From Sporosarcina luteola (GTDB lineage Bacteria; Bacillota; Bacilli; Bacillales_A; Planococcaceae), in assembly GCA_014204635.1 (NCBI GenBank), contig JACHLS010000001.1:1-64000 (forward strand): a DNA stretch of 64,000 nt, written 5' to 3'. The translations under genes and the position numbers were made by a program. This document shows, piece after piece, positions 36,615 to 45,790 of the stretch. The stretch's first letter is position 1; every line of letters starts with the position of its first letter. The notes beneath the pieces are model-generated. The model did no database searches and had not been told where the DNA came from. It saw only the letters and a list, made by a program, of their open reading frames with translations.

Positions 36615-37583
36615 TTATGTGGTCTTTGCCCTCAATTTCTTCCTCCCGGCTACGGCCGTTTGATAGCTATGGAGCGCCATTCCAATTACGATGACCAGGA
36701 TGCCGACAAGAGAGAGGGCACCAGGCAACGCGATATGTAAAATGAGCATTTCTCCGATCATCGCAAAAATCAGTTCTGTTGATTGGGTGGCTTCCACAGC
36801 AGCCAATTTTCCTTGATCGCCTTGCACCAAGTCAGTTGCCATAAAGAACAAGGTGGTGGCAATGACTCCCGAGCTAATAGCGACAATCAATGATTGAATA
36901 ACTTGATTCAGAGAGGGAGGTCCGATTGTTGCGAGTGCATAGACTGCAAACAGTAACCAGACAGGAAGCGTCATAAGTGTCATGGCCAGCACCCGTTGGA
37001 ATGTATCCAGCCGGCCTTGCAATAAATCCATCATCTTCCGGTTGCCGAGCGGATAGGCAAAGGCCGCCACGATGACCGGTAAAATGCCGAGGAGAAGCGT
37101 TTGCAGTTCTACACTTTTTGCATTCGGAATCTGAATCAAAACGACGCCCGCGAAGATGATCAGCGAGATGCCAAGAGAAATCAATGGAATTTGCTGTCTT
37201 ACCTTTTTCTCCCCGGATGACGTCTTGACGACAACCACAAAGAACGGAGCAAGCAGTACGCCTGCGACAATGGTCAATTGCCACGTGCCGGCCAGCAGCC
37301 AACCCGGGCTGTAAGCGGCCGAGAACGTGAGGGGTGCATAAAACAAGACAAACGCAACCACGCTCCATATAAAAAAGGGACCAGGTCGAGCGGCCATGGC
37401 GGCCTTCATATGACGAAGGCCGCCGCGCCAAGCAACGATTGCGATCAAAAACGGCACCATGAAAAAATAACGGAGGGAAGCGCTCCACAGCCAGCTTCCC
37501 CCTGACATTTCCATCGATCGATTCAAGACGAATGTCACTGCAAAAAAGAGGGATGAGAGGATTCCAAGCCAAATCGCTTTCAT
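36615..37583 (-). CDS. EmrE/DMT-type multidrug efflux family protein
   Basis: 322 residues with about ten membrane segments, beginning MKAIWLGILSSLFFAVTFVL with NRSMEMSGGSWLWSASLRYF. This matches the multidrug resistance efflux (putative) branch of the drug/metabolite transporter superfamily. ATG after AAGGAGG. Transported compound not known. Confidence 0.8.
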   Translation of the reverse strand: MKAIWLGILSSLFFAVTFVLNRSMEMSGGSWLWSASLRYFFMVPFLIAIVAWRGGLRHMKAAMAARPGPFFIWSVVAFVLFYAPLTFSAAYSPGWLLAGTWQLTIVAGVLLAPFFVVVVKTSSGEKKVRQQIPLISLGISLIIFAGVVLIQIPNAKSVELQTLLLGILPVIVAAFAYPLGNRKMMDLLQGRLDTFQRVLAMTLMTLPVWLLFAVYALATIGPPSLNQVIQSLIVAISSGVIATTLFFMATDLVQGDQGKLAAVEATQSTELIFAMIGEMLILHIALPGALSLVGILVIVIGMALHSYQTAVAGRKKLRAKTT

Positions 37584-37595
37584 CGCATAGCCTCC

Positions 37596-38822
37596 TTATG
37601 CCCGTTGTTCGTAAAGTTTCACTGCCTCTATGATGACTTCTGTTGCTTTCACCATGTTGTCGACAGAGATGTATTCATACTTGCCATGGTAGTTTTCGCC
37701 GCCTGTGAAAATGTTCGGCGTCGGCATGCCCATATAAGATAACTGCGAACCGTCCGTTCCGCCGCGAACCGGAACGATGTTCGGCTCAATAGCAAGTGCC
37801 TCGAATGCATCCCCGATTATATCGACGATTTCCATCACAGGTTCGATTTTCTCCCGCATGTTGTAGTATTGATCATGTAATTCCAATGTGACTGCTTCTT
37901 CGCCATGCTTCTCTTTCAACTTTGCTGCCGTTTCAACAAACAATTGCTTCCGGGTTTCGAATTGCTCCCGGTCAAAATAGCGGATGATATAGCTTAATGT
38001 TGACTTCTCGACTGCCCCTTCAACATTCATCAAGTGAATAAACCCATCATAGCCGTCCGTTTTTTGAGGAATTTCATCTGCCGGCATGGCCGCTTGGAAT
38101 TCATTTGCAATCAAAATGGAATTGATCATTTTATCCTTCGCTGATCCCGGGTGGACATTTGTCCCGTGGAATGTCACTTTTGCCCCTGCTGCGTTGAAAC
38201 TTTCATATTGAAGTTCTCCGATTGGACCGCCATCCATTGTATAGGCATATTTAGCACCAAATGCAGCCACGTCAAATTTGTGTGGCCCGCGTCCGATCTC
38301 CTCGTCCGGTGTGAAGGCGACACGGAGCTTGCCGTGTTCAATTTCCGGATGGGCGATCAAATATTCCATTGCCGTCATGATTTCTGCGATTCCGGCTTTA
38401 TTGTCCGCACCAAGCAATGTCGTCCCATCTGTCGTCATCAGCGTATGACCTACATAATTTTTTAGTTCAGGAAACGTCTCCACACGCATGACGGTGTCTC
38501 TGTTCAGCTGAATATCATTGCCATCATAATCCTCGACAAGCTGGGGATTGACATTTTTCCCCGTATAATCGGTCGCGGTGTCGACATGAGCGAGGAATCC
38601 GATGACTGGGATATCTTTATCCGTATTGGCGGGGAGAGTGGCGAATAGATAGCCGTTCTCATCGAGTGTGATGTCTTCCATCCCGATCTCAGCTAACTCC
38701 TTTTCAAGTTCATGAAGCAAATCCCATTGTCCAGGTGTAGAAGGCGTCGTTGCGCTTTCTGCATCTGATTGTGTATCTATTTTCGCATAACGGGTTAACC
38801 GTTCGATCAATTGTTCTTTCAT
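37596..38822 (-). CDS. pepT: tripeptide aminopeptidase PepT
   Basis: 408 residues from the ATG at 38822 (GAGGAGGG lies between it and the open ATG at 38840). B. subtilis PepT has about the same length. Zinc-site motifs of the M20 family are [36 protein letters not shown] and [15 protein letters not shown], and [19 protein letters not shown] near the end. It removes the N-terminal residue of tripeptides in the cytoplasm. Thirteen bases downstream begins the efflux gene, probably on the same mRNA. Confidence 0.93.
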   Translation of the reverse strand: MKEQLIERLTRYAKIDTQSDAESATTPSTPGQWDLLHELEKELAEIGMEDITLDENGYLFATLPANTDKDIPVIGFLAHVDTATDYTGKNVNPQLVEDYDGNDIQLNRDTVMRVETFPELKNYVGHTLMTTDGTTLLGADNKAGIAEIMTAMEYLIAHPEIEHGKLRVAFTPDEEIGRGPHKFDVAAFGAKYAYTMDGGPIGELQYESFNAAGAKVTFHGTNVHPGSAKDKMINSILIANEFQAAMPADEIPQKTDGYDGFIHLMNVEGAVEKSTLSYIIRYFDREQFETRKQLFVETAAKLKEKHGEEAVTLELHDQYYNMREKIEPVMEIVDIIGDAFEALAIEPNIVPVRGGTDGSQLSYMGMPTPNIFTGGENYHGKYEYISVDNMVKATEVIIEAVKLYEQRA

Positions 38823-38858
38823 TCCGAAAACCCTCCTCATAATAGTGGTACGATTCTT

Positions 38859-39518
38859 TCATCTTATCAGATTGTTTGGATTTACGGAATACTTCACAAA
38901 GCGGTTTCCAATGCTGGAGGCGATGAAGACCTGTGCAGCATAATAGGTGATCATGACCAAGGCATCCCGATACGGAAGCGCTGTTACGAAACGATCGATC
39001 GCCAAAAAGGAATCCGAACAGATGAAGAGAAGTGCCCCTATAATGGCGAAGGGTAAACGCGTGCGTATCGCCATCCAGCCCATGATTAAGAGGACAGCAA
39101 TATAGCCGATCAGCGCAGTTCCTAAAATAGTTTTCCCCATCACATATTGAGGACCTGCAATCCAAGCGGCCATAAACAATCCATAAGCGACAAGGGGGAC
39201 TGCTACCCAAAGAGGAACAGACTTCCGGCTTGCTTGGAGGAATGCCGCAATGTAGAAAAGATGGCCAATGAAAAATGTCGCAAGTCCTGGCATGAACCAG
39301 TAAATGACCCCATCCGCAATCATACAGATAAATAAGCCTGCTAAAATGATCTGCTTATATGTAGTGGATACAAGGGAGGGTGTTGCTATTCCATAAAGGA
39401 GGATGAGTGCCATGGGCAGAAGTTTCATGGCAATCTTGACATCCATGATTTCGTCAGGACCGAAAAAGAGATAAATAAGTCCGGTTAATGTGATAGAGGC
39501 AAGCAAAAATTTTCGCAT
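38859..39518 (-). CDS. lysoplasmalogenase-like membrane protein (YhhN/TMEM86 family)
   Basis: 219 residues, about eight membrane segments, with GHLFYIAAFLQASR and LLFICSDSFLAIDRF, the two family blocks that carry the conserved polar residues. Eukaryotic TMEM86 enzymes hydrolyse lysoplasmalogens; the bacterial role is unclear. ATG after GGAAGGAG. Confidence 0.8.
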   Translation of the reverse strand: MRKFLLASITLTGLIYLFFGPDEIMDVKIAMKLLPMALILLYGIATPSLVSTTYKQIILAGLFICMIADGVIYWFMPGLATFFIGHLFYIAAFLQASRKSVPLWVAVPLVAYGLFMAAWIAGPQYVMGKTILGTALIGYIAVLLIMGWMAIRTRLPFAIIGALLFICSDSFLAIDRFVTALPYRDALVMITYYAAQVFIASSIGNRFVKYSVNPNNLIR

Positions 39519-39701
39519 TGATGTCCAGCTCCTTCCATTCTGTTACCCTTCAATAGAAAGGTAGGAAATTCCTTCTCATTTTGCAATTCAAGTGGCAACT
39601 TTTATGAGACTTACGAAATATTGTGAAATAAAAGGAACTAGATCATAATGAAAGCGTCCTTGTAAGAACACGGAAAAGCGGAAATGGAAGGGGTAGGCAG
39701 T

Positions 39702-40163
39702 ATGTTTAATGAAAAGAAAGTAACAGAAGTGGGAGAATTGAAATTGGCAGGCTATCGGATTCTGTGCGAAGGAGATCAATACATAGTCGAAATACCCAAA
39801 GCATCGCTTCGGTTGCAAGAGAAGTTAAAGGACATACCATTTGCCATTCACCCGATGCAACAGATCGGGGCATTTGTGGTGGACAGCGTACCGGAGAATG
39901 ATGGGTATTGGATTTGCGTTGAAGTGAAGGAATTCAGGGATATCCCGGATGATCTTATCCAGTTGACAATACCTCCTCAACGATACGCTGTCTCACGATA
40001 CAGCGGTCCGAACGACAAGATCAGGGACGCCTACTCTGATTTGCATGCCTGGATGGAAGAGAATCGGTACACAAGACGTATGGATGCCTGGCATCTGGAG
40101 AAGTTCCATAGCTGGGAAGATAGGGAGAATGTAGTTGTGGAGTTGTTTGATACGATTGCCTAA
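39702..40163 (+). CDS. GyrI-like effector-binding domain protein
   Basis: 153 residues from the ATG at 39702 (GGAAGGGG upstream). It resembles the GyrI-like/AraC effector-binding fold: KVTEVGELKLAGYRI at the N-terminus and TIPPQRYAVSRYSGPNDKIR in the central strand. There is no DNA-binding domain, so it is a stand-alone ligand-binding protein, as B. subtilis YobR/YdeE-type proteins. Ligand unknown. Confidence 0.75.
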   Translation: MFNEKKVTEVGELKLAGYRILCEGDQYIVEIPKASLRLQEKLKDIPFAIHPMQQIGAFVVDSVPENDGYWICVEVKEFRDIPDDLIQLTIPPQRYAVSRYSGPNDKIRDAYSDLHAWMEENRYTRRMDAWHLEKFHSWEDRENVVVELFDTIA

Positions 40164-40199
40164 TGAACGGCAGCAGATTAGGGGGAGCAGAATTATAGT

Positions 40200-40550
40200 A
40201 TGTCATTTACAATCTTATTCCTGTTCGTTTTGCTAGCCCTCGCCCTTCTTTTTGTTAGCGTTGGGATGACGATTTTTTCTCGCAATCGAGATACGCAGAG
40301 AAAGCCCACGATAACAGGATGGCTTGCCCTTGTATTTCAAATTGGTATGTTCATTGCCTTCGTCATAGGTAGTTTTGCAAATAGTCCGGATCTGCTCTTG
40401 GATATTCTTTGGTGGAGTGTCGTGATCTTCGGTCTTATTTCGGGAGTCAGGCAAATTCGAACCAATGTGTTCATAGCCATGTTAACTATTTTCATCAGTA
40501 TGTTTATGGCGGCTTTTATGCTTTTTTTGGTATTTATCACTTCCATGTAA
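40200..40550 (+). CDS. four-helix membrane protein, unknown
   Basis: 116 residues with four hydrophobic segments (about 2-25, 40-60, 66-83 and 88-114), GGGGGAGCAG upstream. No family recognised. It follows the GyrI-like gene by 36 bases and may share its transcript. Confidence 0.65.
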   Translation: MSFTILFLFVLLALALLFVSVGMTIFSRNRDTQRKPTITGWLALVFQIGMFIAFVIGSFANSPDLLLDILWWSVVIFGLISGVRQIRTNVFIAMLTIFISMFMAAFMLFLVFITSM

Positions 40551-40688
40551 GCAGGATACTAGATATGGTTGTTCACAAAACGAGGTTCAACTTATCATTT
40601 TCAATAGCTTGGAGAAGTTGATTCAAGGTTCATTTTTCTTGGTTACATACACATTTTGCTATTGTACCAGCCAAAAAGGAGTGATGAA

Positions 40689-41309
40689 ATGAAGAATACA
40701 TTTGAAACAAATATCATGGAATCCTATAACAAAAAGGCGAGTGAAAGAGATTCATCAAACGTTCAAGATTGGAAGGTGAAAGAGAGGGAAGTCTTTCTGC
40801 GGTATATAAAAGCTGAAAAACATAACAGCTTATTGGAAATCGGAGCGGGAACAGGGAAGGACAGCCTTTTCTTTAAAGAACAAGGGTTACATACGTTCAG
40901 TACGGATGTTTCACCTGAAATGATTCAACTATGCAAGGAAAAGGGTTTGTCTGCTGATGTTATGAGCTTTTACAATCTTGATTTCCCTGGTGGCCAATTT
41001 GACTCTATCTGGGCCCTGAATTGTCTGCTTCACGTCCCCAAAGCAGATATAAAAGGCGTTTTGAAAGAAATAAAGAGAGTTGTAAAACCGTCAGGATTAT
41101 TTTACTTAGGCGTTTATGGCGGTGAAAATTCAGAGGGGATTTGGGAAGGAGATCATTATACGCCGAAGAGATTTTTCTCCTTTTTTGATGATGAATCTTT
41201 AAAAGATATACTATCAGAATTCTTTCTCATCGAGTATTTTAACGTCGTACCAAAAGAAACAATTGGCGGGAAATTTCATTTTCAGTCTGTTATCTTAAGA
41301 AATCAATAA
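40689..41309 (+). CDS. class I SAM-dependent methyltransferase
   Basis: 206 residues from the ATG at 40689 (AAAAAGGAGTGATGA upstream). Motif I is LLEIGAGTGKDSLFF, followed by TFSTDVSPEMIQLCKEKGL and WALNCLLHVPK. This is the SAM-binding fold of the Methyltransf_11 group. Substrate not predictable. Confidence 0.85.
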   Translation: MKNTFETNIMESYNKKASERDSSNVQDWKVKEREVFLRYIKAEKHNSLLEIGAGTGKDSLFFKEQGLHTFSTDVSPEMIQLCKEKGLSADVMSFYNLDFPGGQFDSIWALNCLLHVPKADIKGVLKEIKRVVKPSGLFYLGVYGGENSEGIWEGDHYTPKRFFSFFDDESLKDILSEFFLIEYFNVVPKETIGGKFHFQSVILRNQ

Positions 41310-41430
41310 ATTGGTACCGACTACAGAGAACGTGCATAGTGCTTCTCCAGGTTTTTAAAAACAGAGAAATATCCTCGCAAGAACGTAATCCACGAAGGAA
41401 GAGCAGCCAGATTCTCTTCCTTCCTACACC

Positions 41431-42363
41431 TCAATCTCTATTTATGGAAAAATTCTCTTCTCTAAACGGTGCCAACAGCTTACTCTCCCGCAATAAGTCA
41501 ATAAAAACCTCAAGCGCTTTTGTTTGAAAAGGGGTGCCTGTCACGACGGAAAAGGTCCGGATATACGGCAGCCCTTTTACGTGAAGAACGCATAACTCCC
41601 CGTGCTTTAATTCCTTCTGAATGGCCCAATAGGAAAGCAGGCTGATGCCGAGCCCCGCCTCGACAGATTCCTTGATCGGCTGGGTGCTGCTGAAGTGCAT
41701 GAGTGAGGCGGGTGAAATTCCATGTTTTTTGAACACGGTATCCATCGCTTCGCGCGTTCCAGATCCGGATTCCCGGATGATCCATACTTCATTCTCCAAA
41801 CGCTTTAGATCGATCGCTTCCGCTTCCTTCCGTAATTCGACAAGCGGGCTGGAAGGAGAGCAGACGATAACCATCGAATCCTCTGCCAGTTCTTCAGCAA
41901 TCAATTTGGATTCTTGATACTGTCCTTCCACAATGCCGACATCGAGTTTATGCCTTGCGACAAGTTGGGCAATGGTGGATGTATTGCCGATTGTGACAGT
42001 GGGAATGATAGCAGGGTAACGTTCTTTTAAGTCAGCGAGAAGATGGGGCAGGACATATTCCCCGAACGTATAGCTCGCTCCGATTGCTAACGTACCGCTT
42101 GCTTTATTCGTCAGATCGTCGACTAAATGCTGCATCTTCCCGTAGAGCGCCATGATTTCCTTGGCGTGATGATAGACTATGTTCCCAGCTGTATTCAGCC
42201 GCACGTATTTGTTGGTCCGCTCGAGCAGCCGGACGCCGATTTCTTCCTCAAGCGATCGGATATATTGGCTTACTGCAGGTTGCGTCATATGATGTATTTC
42301 AGCGGCGCGCGAGAAGCTCTGTTTCTCGGCCACCGTAATAAAAATCTGTAATTGTGTATCCAT
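41431..42363 (-). CDS. LysR-family transcription regulator next to a YeiH-family gene
   Basis: 310 residues from the ATG at 42363 (GGGAGGGAACC upstream). The N-terminal winged helix is MDTQLQIFITVAEKQSFSRA then AEIHHMTQPAVSQYIRSLEE, followed by the periplasmic-binding-like effector domain. It is divergent from a YeiH-family exporter gene 110 bases away, the same pairing as YeiE-YeiH in enterobacteria and CysL-like regulators in Bacilli, so it probably controls that gene and itself from the shared region. Confidence 0.88.
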   Translation of the reverse strand: MDTQLQIFITVAEKQSFSRAAEIHHMTQPAVSQYIRSLEEEIGVRLLERTNKYVRLNTAGNIVYHHAKEIMALYGKMQHLVDDLTNKASGTLAIGASYTFGEYVLPHLLADLKERYPAIIPTVTIGNTSTIAQLVARHKLDVGIVEGQYQESKLIAEELAEDSMVIVCSPSSPLVELRKEAEAIDLKRLENEVWIIRESGSGTREAMDTVFKKHGISPASLMHFSSTQPIKESVEAGLGISLLSYWAIQKELKHGELCVLHVKGLPYIRTFSVVTGTPFQTKALEVFIDLLRESKLLAPFREENFSINRD

Positions 42364-42473
42364 GCGGTTCCCTCCCATATGTTCAATCATAACCTATCAC
42401 TTATCATCACCATTATTATAATTTATTTTACTTATATAAATATAGGTATTATCCTAAGGCTAGGAGGTGCACC

Positions 42474-43484
42474 ATGAACGGACAATCAAATCAAAAAGCG
42501 GGTCTTTGGATTGCGGGAATCGCCTTTACTTTTTTTATTGCATTTTTAGGATACTTATTAGCAAAAGTACCGGGGTTCGATCATATTGGACAATTGGCGA
42601 GCGCCATCATCATCGCTGTCGCCTATCGTCAGTTTTTCGGCTATCCTGAGAGGCTGCGGCCGGGAATTACGTTTTCTTCAAAGAAGCTGTTGCGGCTTGC
42701 GATTATTTTATACGGATTAAAATTAAACATTGATGTCGTCTTTCGTGACGGGCTCGGCTTGCTCGTGCGGGATGCATTTATCATTGCCTTTGCGATCGGA
42801 ATGACAGTTCTTTTGGCAAAATGGTTGAAGGCGGATAAAAATATATCCCTTCTACTAGGAGTAGGCACCGGGGTATGCGGAGCGGCTGCGATTGCTGCCG
42901 TTGCACCGATCTTGAAGACAAAAGATGAAGATACAGCAATTGGTGTGGGAATTATCGCCATGATGGGTACTATTTTTGCGATCGGATATACCATTCTACG
43001 GCCGATTTTGCCTCTCATTCCGACAGACTATGGGATTTGGTCCGGTATGAGCCTGCACGAGCTCGCCCATGTTGCCATCGCGGCGGCCCCGGCAGGAGAA
43101 GACGCGCTCGCCATTGCCCTGCTCGCGAAACTCGGAAGGGTATTTTTGCTTGTACCTCTATGTTTCATCTTCATTTATTTTATGAAGCGTAAAAGCAAAG
43201 GAAATCCCGAGGAGGAGCAAAGCAAGATTGAGTTCCCGTGGTTTTTGGTCGGTTTTATCTTGCTCAGCTTGTTTGGAAGCTACGTACTTGGCCATTCCAT
43301 TCCCGTATCGGATAATGTGATGGCTGGAATCAGTACGATGACTACATGGCTATTGACTGCTGCAATGGTGGGGCTCGGATTGAATGTCAGTTTGCGGGAT
43401 CTGCGTGAACGTGCGATGAAACCGTTGCTGGCGATGACAATTACATCGATCGCTCTTTCCGTTTTGGCTTATCTCATCATTTAA
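42474..43484 (+). CDS. YeiH-family putative sulfate exporter
   Basis: 336 residues with about ten membrane segments; LLLGVGTGVCGAAAIAAVAP and GMSLHELAHVAIAAAPAGED are the signature repeats of the family. Annotated as putative sulfate exporter, but transport has not been firmly shown for the family. Starts after CTAGGAGGTG. Nearness to sulfur genes at 44-48 kb fits a sulfur role but is not proof. Confidence 0.85.
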   Translation: MNGQSNQKAGLWIAGIAFTFFIAFLGYLLAKVPGFDHIGQLASAIIIAVAYRQFFGYPERLRPGITFSSKKLLRLAIILYGLKLNIDVVFRDGLGLLVRDAFIIAFAIGMTVLLAKWLKADKNISLLLGVGTGVCGAAAIAAVAPILKTKDEDTAIGVGIIAMMGTIFAIGYTILRPILPLIPTDYGIWSGMSLHELAHVAIAAAPAGEDALAIALLAKLGRVFLLVPLCFIFIYFMKRKSKGNPEEEQSKIEFPWFLVGFILLSLFGSYVLGHSIPVSDNVMAGISTMTTWLLTAAMVGLGLNVSLRDLRERAMKPLLAMTITSIALSVLAYLII

Positions 43485-43491
43485 ATAAAAA

Positions 43492-43538
43492 GAAGGACTG
43501 TCTCCGTTTGCCAGTGAGGCTGACGGGACAGTCCTTTT
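43492..43538 (+). terminator. Rho-independent terminator
   Basis: AGGACTGTC pairs with GACAGTCCTTTT around a long loop; it lies between convergent genes. Confidence 0.75.
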
Positions 43539-43551
43539 CAATCGCCTGCCA

Positions 43552-43773
43552 TTAGCAGACAGAGTAATTCTTATGGGAAACAACCGTAAGATCCGAGGCG
43601 GCGCCAATCCGTTCCGCATCCTCTTCAGAAATCTTCACGATGACAGAGTTCTCAAGGATCTTGTGTATCGTTCCGTTCACCTCGAAATCATTACGGATAA
43701 ATGAAATCTCCTCGTCAATATGACGAGCTGCGACAAAATCTGAAATGTCTTTTTCCTTGCGTGGAAATGCCAA
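43552..43773 (-). CDS. DUF2187 (YkvS-like) small protein
   Basis: 73 residues from the TTG at 43773, with GGGAGGG seven bases upstream; frames back to 43854 lack a site. The second half, FEVNGTIHKILENSVIVKIS then LTVVSHKNYSV, is the KOW-like DUF2187 fold of B. subtilis YkvS. The first half (FPRKEKDISDFVAARHIDEE) is an added acidic-basic stretch. Function unknown. Confidence 0.65.
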   Translation of the reverse strand: MAFPRKEKDISDFVAARHIDEEISFIRNDFEVNGTIHKILENSVIVKISEEDAERIGAASDLTVVSHKNYSVC

Positions 43774-43964
43774 TCGAAACCCTCCCATTGTGATTTTCAT
43801 CTTTCTATCAGGCCAGCCAGGTTGTCTATATAGTAGACTCCCGTAAGCCATCAAGACGATGGAAAAACAACAAGTCGAAGCCGATCTATTTCGAGTTGTC
43901 TTTTACTAGTATACCATAATATGTGGGAGTTTGCAGGGACTGCGATTTTATTATGCCAGATGTG

Positions 43965-43992
43965 TTGACAAAATACCTATCGGGGTATAATA
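43965..43992 (+). promoter_or_regulatory. yrkD/cstR promoter with overlapping CstR operator
   Basis: TTGACA at 43965-43970 and TATAAT at 43986-43991. Between and over them lies AATACCTATCGGGGTATAAT, a CstR-type palindrome, so the repressor would block its own promoter. Confidence 0.75.
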
Positions 43993-44026
43993 TAAGCCTA
44001 GAGTTGAACAGAAAGGAGGTTGCGAC

Positions 44027-44290
44027 GTGGAGTATGATGATAAAATTAAAAACAGATTACGACGGATAGAAGGCCAGATTAAAGGCATTCTGCGGATGAT
44101 GGAAGAAGAGCAGAACTGTAAAGAAGTCATTACCCAATTGTCGGCTTCCCGGACGGCTATCGATCGGACAATCGGTGTCATTGTCAGTTCCAATCTCATC
44201 GAATGTATACAAAATAAAGATGAAAATGATCACCGGACGCAAGAGGAAATCGTCAAAGAGGCAGTCGAACTGCTAGTGAAGAGTCGGTAA
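44027..44290 (+). CDS. yrkD: CstR-type persulfide-sensing repressor (CsoR family)
   Basis: 87 residues, GTG start after AAAGGAGGTTG. DUF156/CsoR fold: NRLRRIEGQIKGILRMMEEE at the N-terminus. Cys31 (EQNCKEV) and Cys60 (NLIECIQ) fall at the same positions as the reactive pair of S. aureus CstR; the His and second Cys of the copper site of true CsoR are absent after Cys60. CstR forms di-, tri- or tetrasulfide links between the two Cys in response to persulfides and leaves DNA. It heads the sulfur operon below. Confidence 0.88.
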   Translation: MEYDDKIKNRLRRIEGQIKGILRMMEEEQNCKEVITQLSASRTAIDRTIGVIVSSNLIECIQNKDENDHRTQEEIVKEAVELLVKSR

Positions 44291-44319
44291 GTAGGGACTC
44301 TTTTCTTTTTGTAATATAT

Positions 44320-44343
44320 GATACCCCATGGGGTAGGGGTAAT
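44320..44343 (+). promoter_or_regulatory. CstR operator before yrkE
   Basis: TACCCCATGGGGTA at 44322-44335 is a perfect 14-bp palindrome within GATACCCC...GGGTAAT, 36 bases before the yrkE start. Confidence 0.8.
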
Positions 44344-44370
44344 TTAATCAGAAGAGAGAGGAAGATAAAC

Positions 44371-44850
44371 TTGTCAGAAACGAAGAAGACGACCATTGTT
44401 TTATTCAGTGGCGATTACGATAAAGCGATGGCTGCCTATATTATTGCAAATGGAGCGGCAGCCTACGATCATGAGGTGACGATCTTCCATACGTTTTGGG
44501 GCTTGAATGCTCTGCGCAAAGAGGAGCCTATCGCAGTTAAAAAAGGTTTTCTTGAGAACATGTTCTCTAAAATGATGCCGCGCGGTGCTGATAAAATGGG
44601 ACTCTCCAAAATGAATTTTGCCGGCATGGGCCCGCAGATGATCAAACAGGTGATGAAGAAGCATAATGCCATGACGTTGCCTCAATTAATCGAACTGGCT
44701 CAAGAACAGGATATTAAACTCGTTGCCTGTACGATGACGATGGATTTGCTTGGGCTAAAGCAAGAAGAACTGCTGGACGGCATTGAATATGCGGGCGTTG
44801 CAGCCTACTTGGCGGATGCCCAAGAAGGAAACGTGAATTTATTCATTTAA
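44371..44850 (+). CDS. yrkE: DsrE/DsrF-like family protein (YrkE)
   Basis: 159 residues, TTG start after AGAGGAAG. TTIVLFSGDYDKAMAAYIIA at the N-terminus, MNFAGMGPQMIKQVMKKHNA in the middle, and KLVACTMTMDLLGLKQEEL with the conserved Cys near the end match the DsrE2/YrkE proteins, which carry sulfur as a Cys persulfide between TusA and rhodanese partners. Order and length match B. subtilis yrkE. Confidence 0.88.
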   Translation: MSETKKTTIVLFSGDYDKAMAAYIIANGAAAYDHEVTIFHTFWGLNALRKEEPIAVKKGFLENMFSKMMPRGADKMGLSKMNFAGMGPQMIKQVMKKHNAMTLPQLIELAQEQDIKLVACTMTMDLLGLKQEELLDGIEYAGVAAYLADAQEGNVNLFI

Positions 44851-44864
44851 GAGGAGGAACTGGA

Positions 44865-45152
44865 ATGAAGGAAATTACAGCGGCAGAAGTGAAAGCTGCT
44901 TTGCCAGCGAAACATATTATTGATGTGCGAGAAGCAGACGAGGTGGCGGAAGGCAAAATTCCAGGTGCGATCCATATTCCGCTTGGATTGTTGGAATTCC
45001 GGCTGCATGAGTTAGATAAAAACAAGGAATACACAACGGTCTGCCGGTCTGGCGGCCGCAGCGGCAGAGCAACACAACTATTGGAGAGTCATGGATACAC
45101 AGTAGTCAATATGGTCGGAGGAATGCTTGCGTGGGATGGACCGATTGAATAA
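44865..45152 (+). CDS. single-domain rhodanese sulfurtransferase
   Basis: 95 residues, GAGGAGG upstream. HIIDVREADEVAEGKIPGAI and the active loop TVCRSGGRSGRA (Cys carries the persulfide), then VGGMLAWDGPIE. It sits between yrkE and yrkF, 14 bases after yrkE. It resembles GlpE/PspE-like soluble rhodaneses. Confidence 0.88.
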   Translation: MKEITAAEVKAALPAKHIIDVREADEVAEGKIPGAIHIPLGLLEFRLHELDKNKEYTTVCRSGGRSGRATQLLESHGYTVVNMVGGMLAWDGPIE

Positions 45153-45169
45153 AAATTTTTGTAGATAAC

Positions 45170-45188
45170 AATACCCTGGTGGGCATAT
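45170..45188 (+). promoter_or_regulatory. CstR-type operator before yrkF
   Basis: AATACCCTGGTGGGCATAT, an imperfect copy of the operator, ends 12 bases before the yrkF start. Confidence 0.6.
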
Positions 45189-45200
45189 AGGAGAGATGAA

Positions 45201-45770
45201 ATGATACAAACAGATATGAAATTGGATGCGAAGGGGCTTGCCTGTCCAATGCCAGTTGTAAAGACCAAAAAGGCCATGCAGCAGCTTTCTCCGGGACAAG
45301 TGCTGGAAGTGCAGGCGACCGATAAAGGATCCATAGCGGATATTAAGGCATGGGCACAGAGTGCAGGCCATCAGTATATTGGTGTTCACGAAGAAGAGGG
45401 TGTCATTACACACTATTTGAGAAAAACAGCCGGTGAAGAAGCTGAGGCGAAACGCTTTCCCCATGTCGTGTCGAATGAGGAATTGCAGGCAGTTCTGGCC
45501 GTGGACGAGGATGTGCAAATTGTAGATGTGCGGGAAAGTGCAGAATACGCATTCGGTCATATCCCCGGTGCTTTATCCGCTCCGTTTGGTGAGTTGGAAG
45601 CCGTCCTGAGGAGCTTGGATCAGGAAACAAGCATCTATGTCATTTGCCGTACAGGAAATCGGAGTGATATGGCTGCGCAAAAGCTGGCTGCTGCCGGATT
45701 CCGCAATGTGAAAAATGTTGTTCCAGGTATGAGCGGCTGGAACGGATCTATTCAAAAATTAATGAATTAA
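45201..45770 (+). CDS. yrkF: TusA-rhodanese fusion protein (YrkF/CstA-like)
   Basis: 189 residues in two parts. Residues about 6-75 are TusA-like with the sulfur-carrying Cys in [19 protein letters not shown]. Residues about 88-185 are rhodanese with [20 protein letters not shown] and active Cys in [11 protein letters not shown]. The fusion is the form of B. subtilis YrkF and, in function, S. aureus CstA, which relays persulfide sulfur. Starts after GGAGAGATGA. Confidence 0.9.
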   Translation: MIQTDMKLDAKGLACPMPVVKTKKAMQQLSPGQVLEVQATDKGSIADIKAWAQSAGHQYIGVHEEEGVITHYLRKTAGEEAEAKRFPHVVSNEELQAVLAVDEDVQIVDVRESAEYAFGHIPGALSAPFGELEAVLRSLDQETSIYVICRTGNRSDMAAQKLAAAGFRNVKNVVPGMSGWNGSIQKLMN

Positions 45771-45790
45771 AAACAGGAGGTAGAAAAACA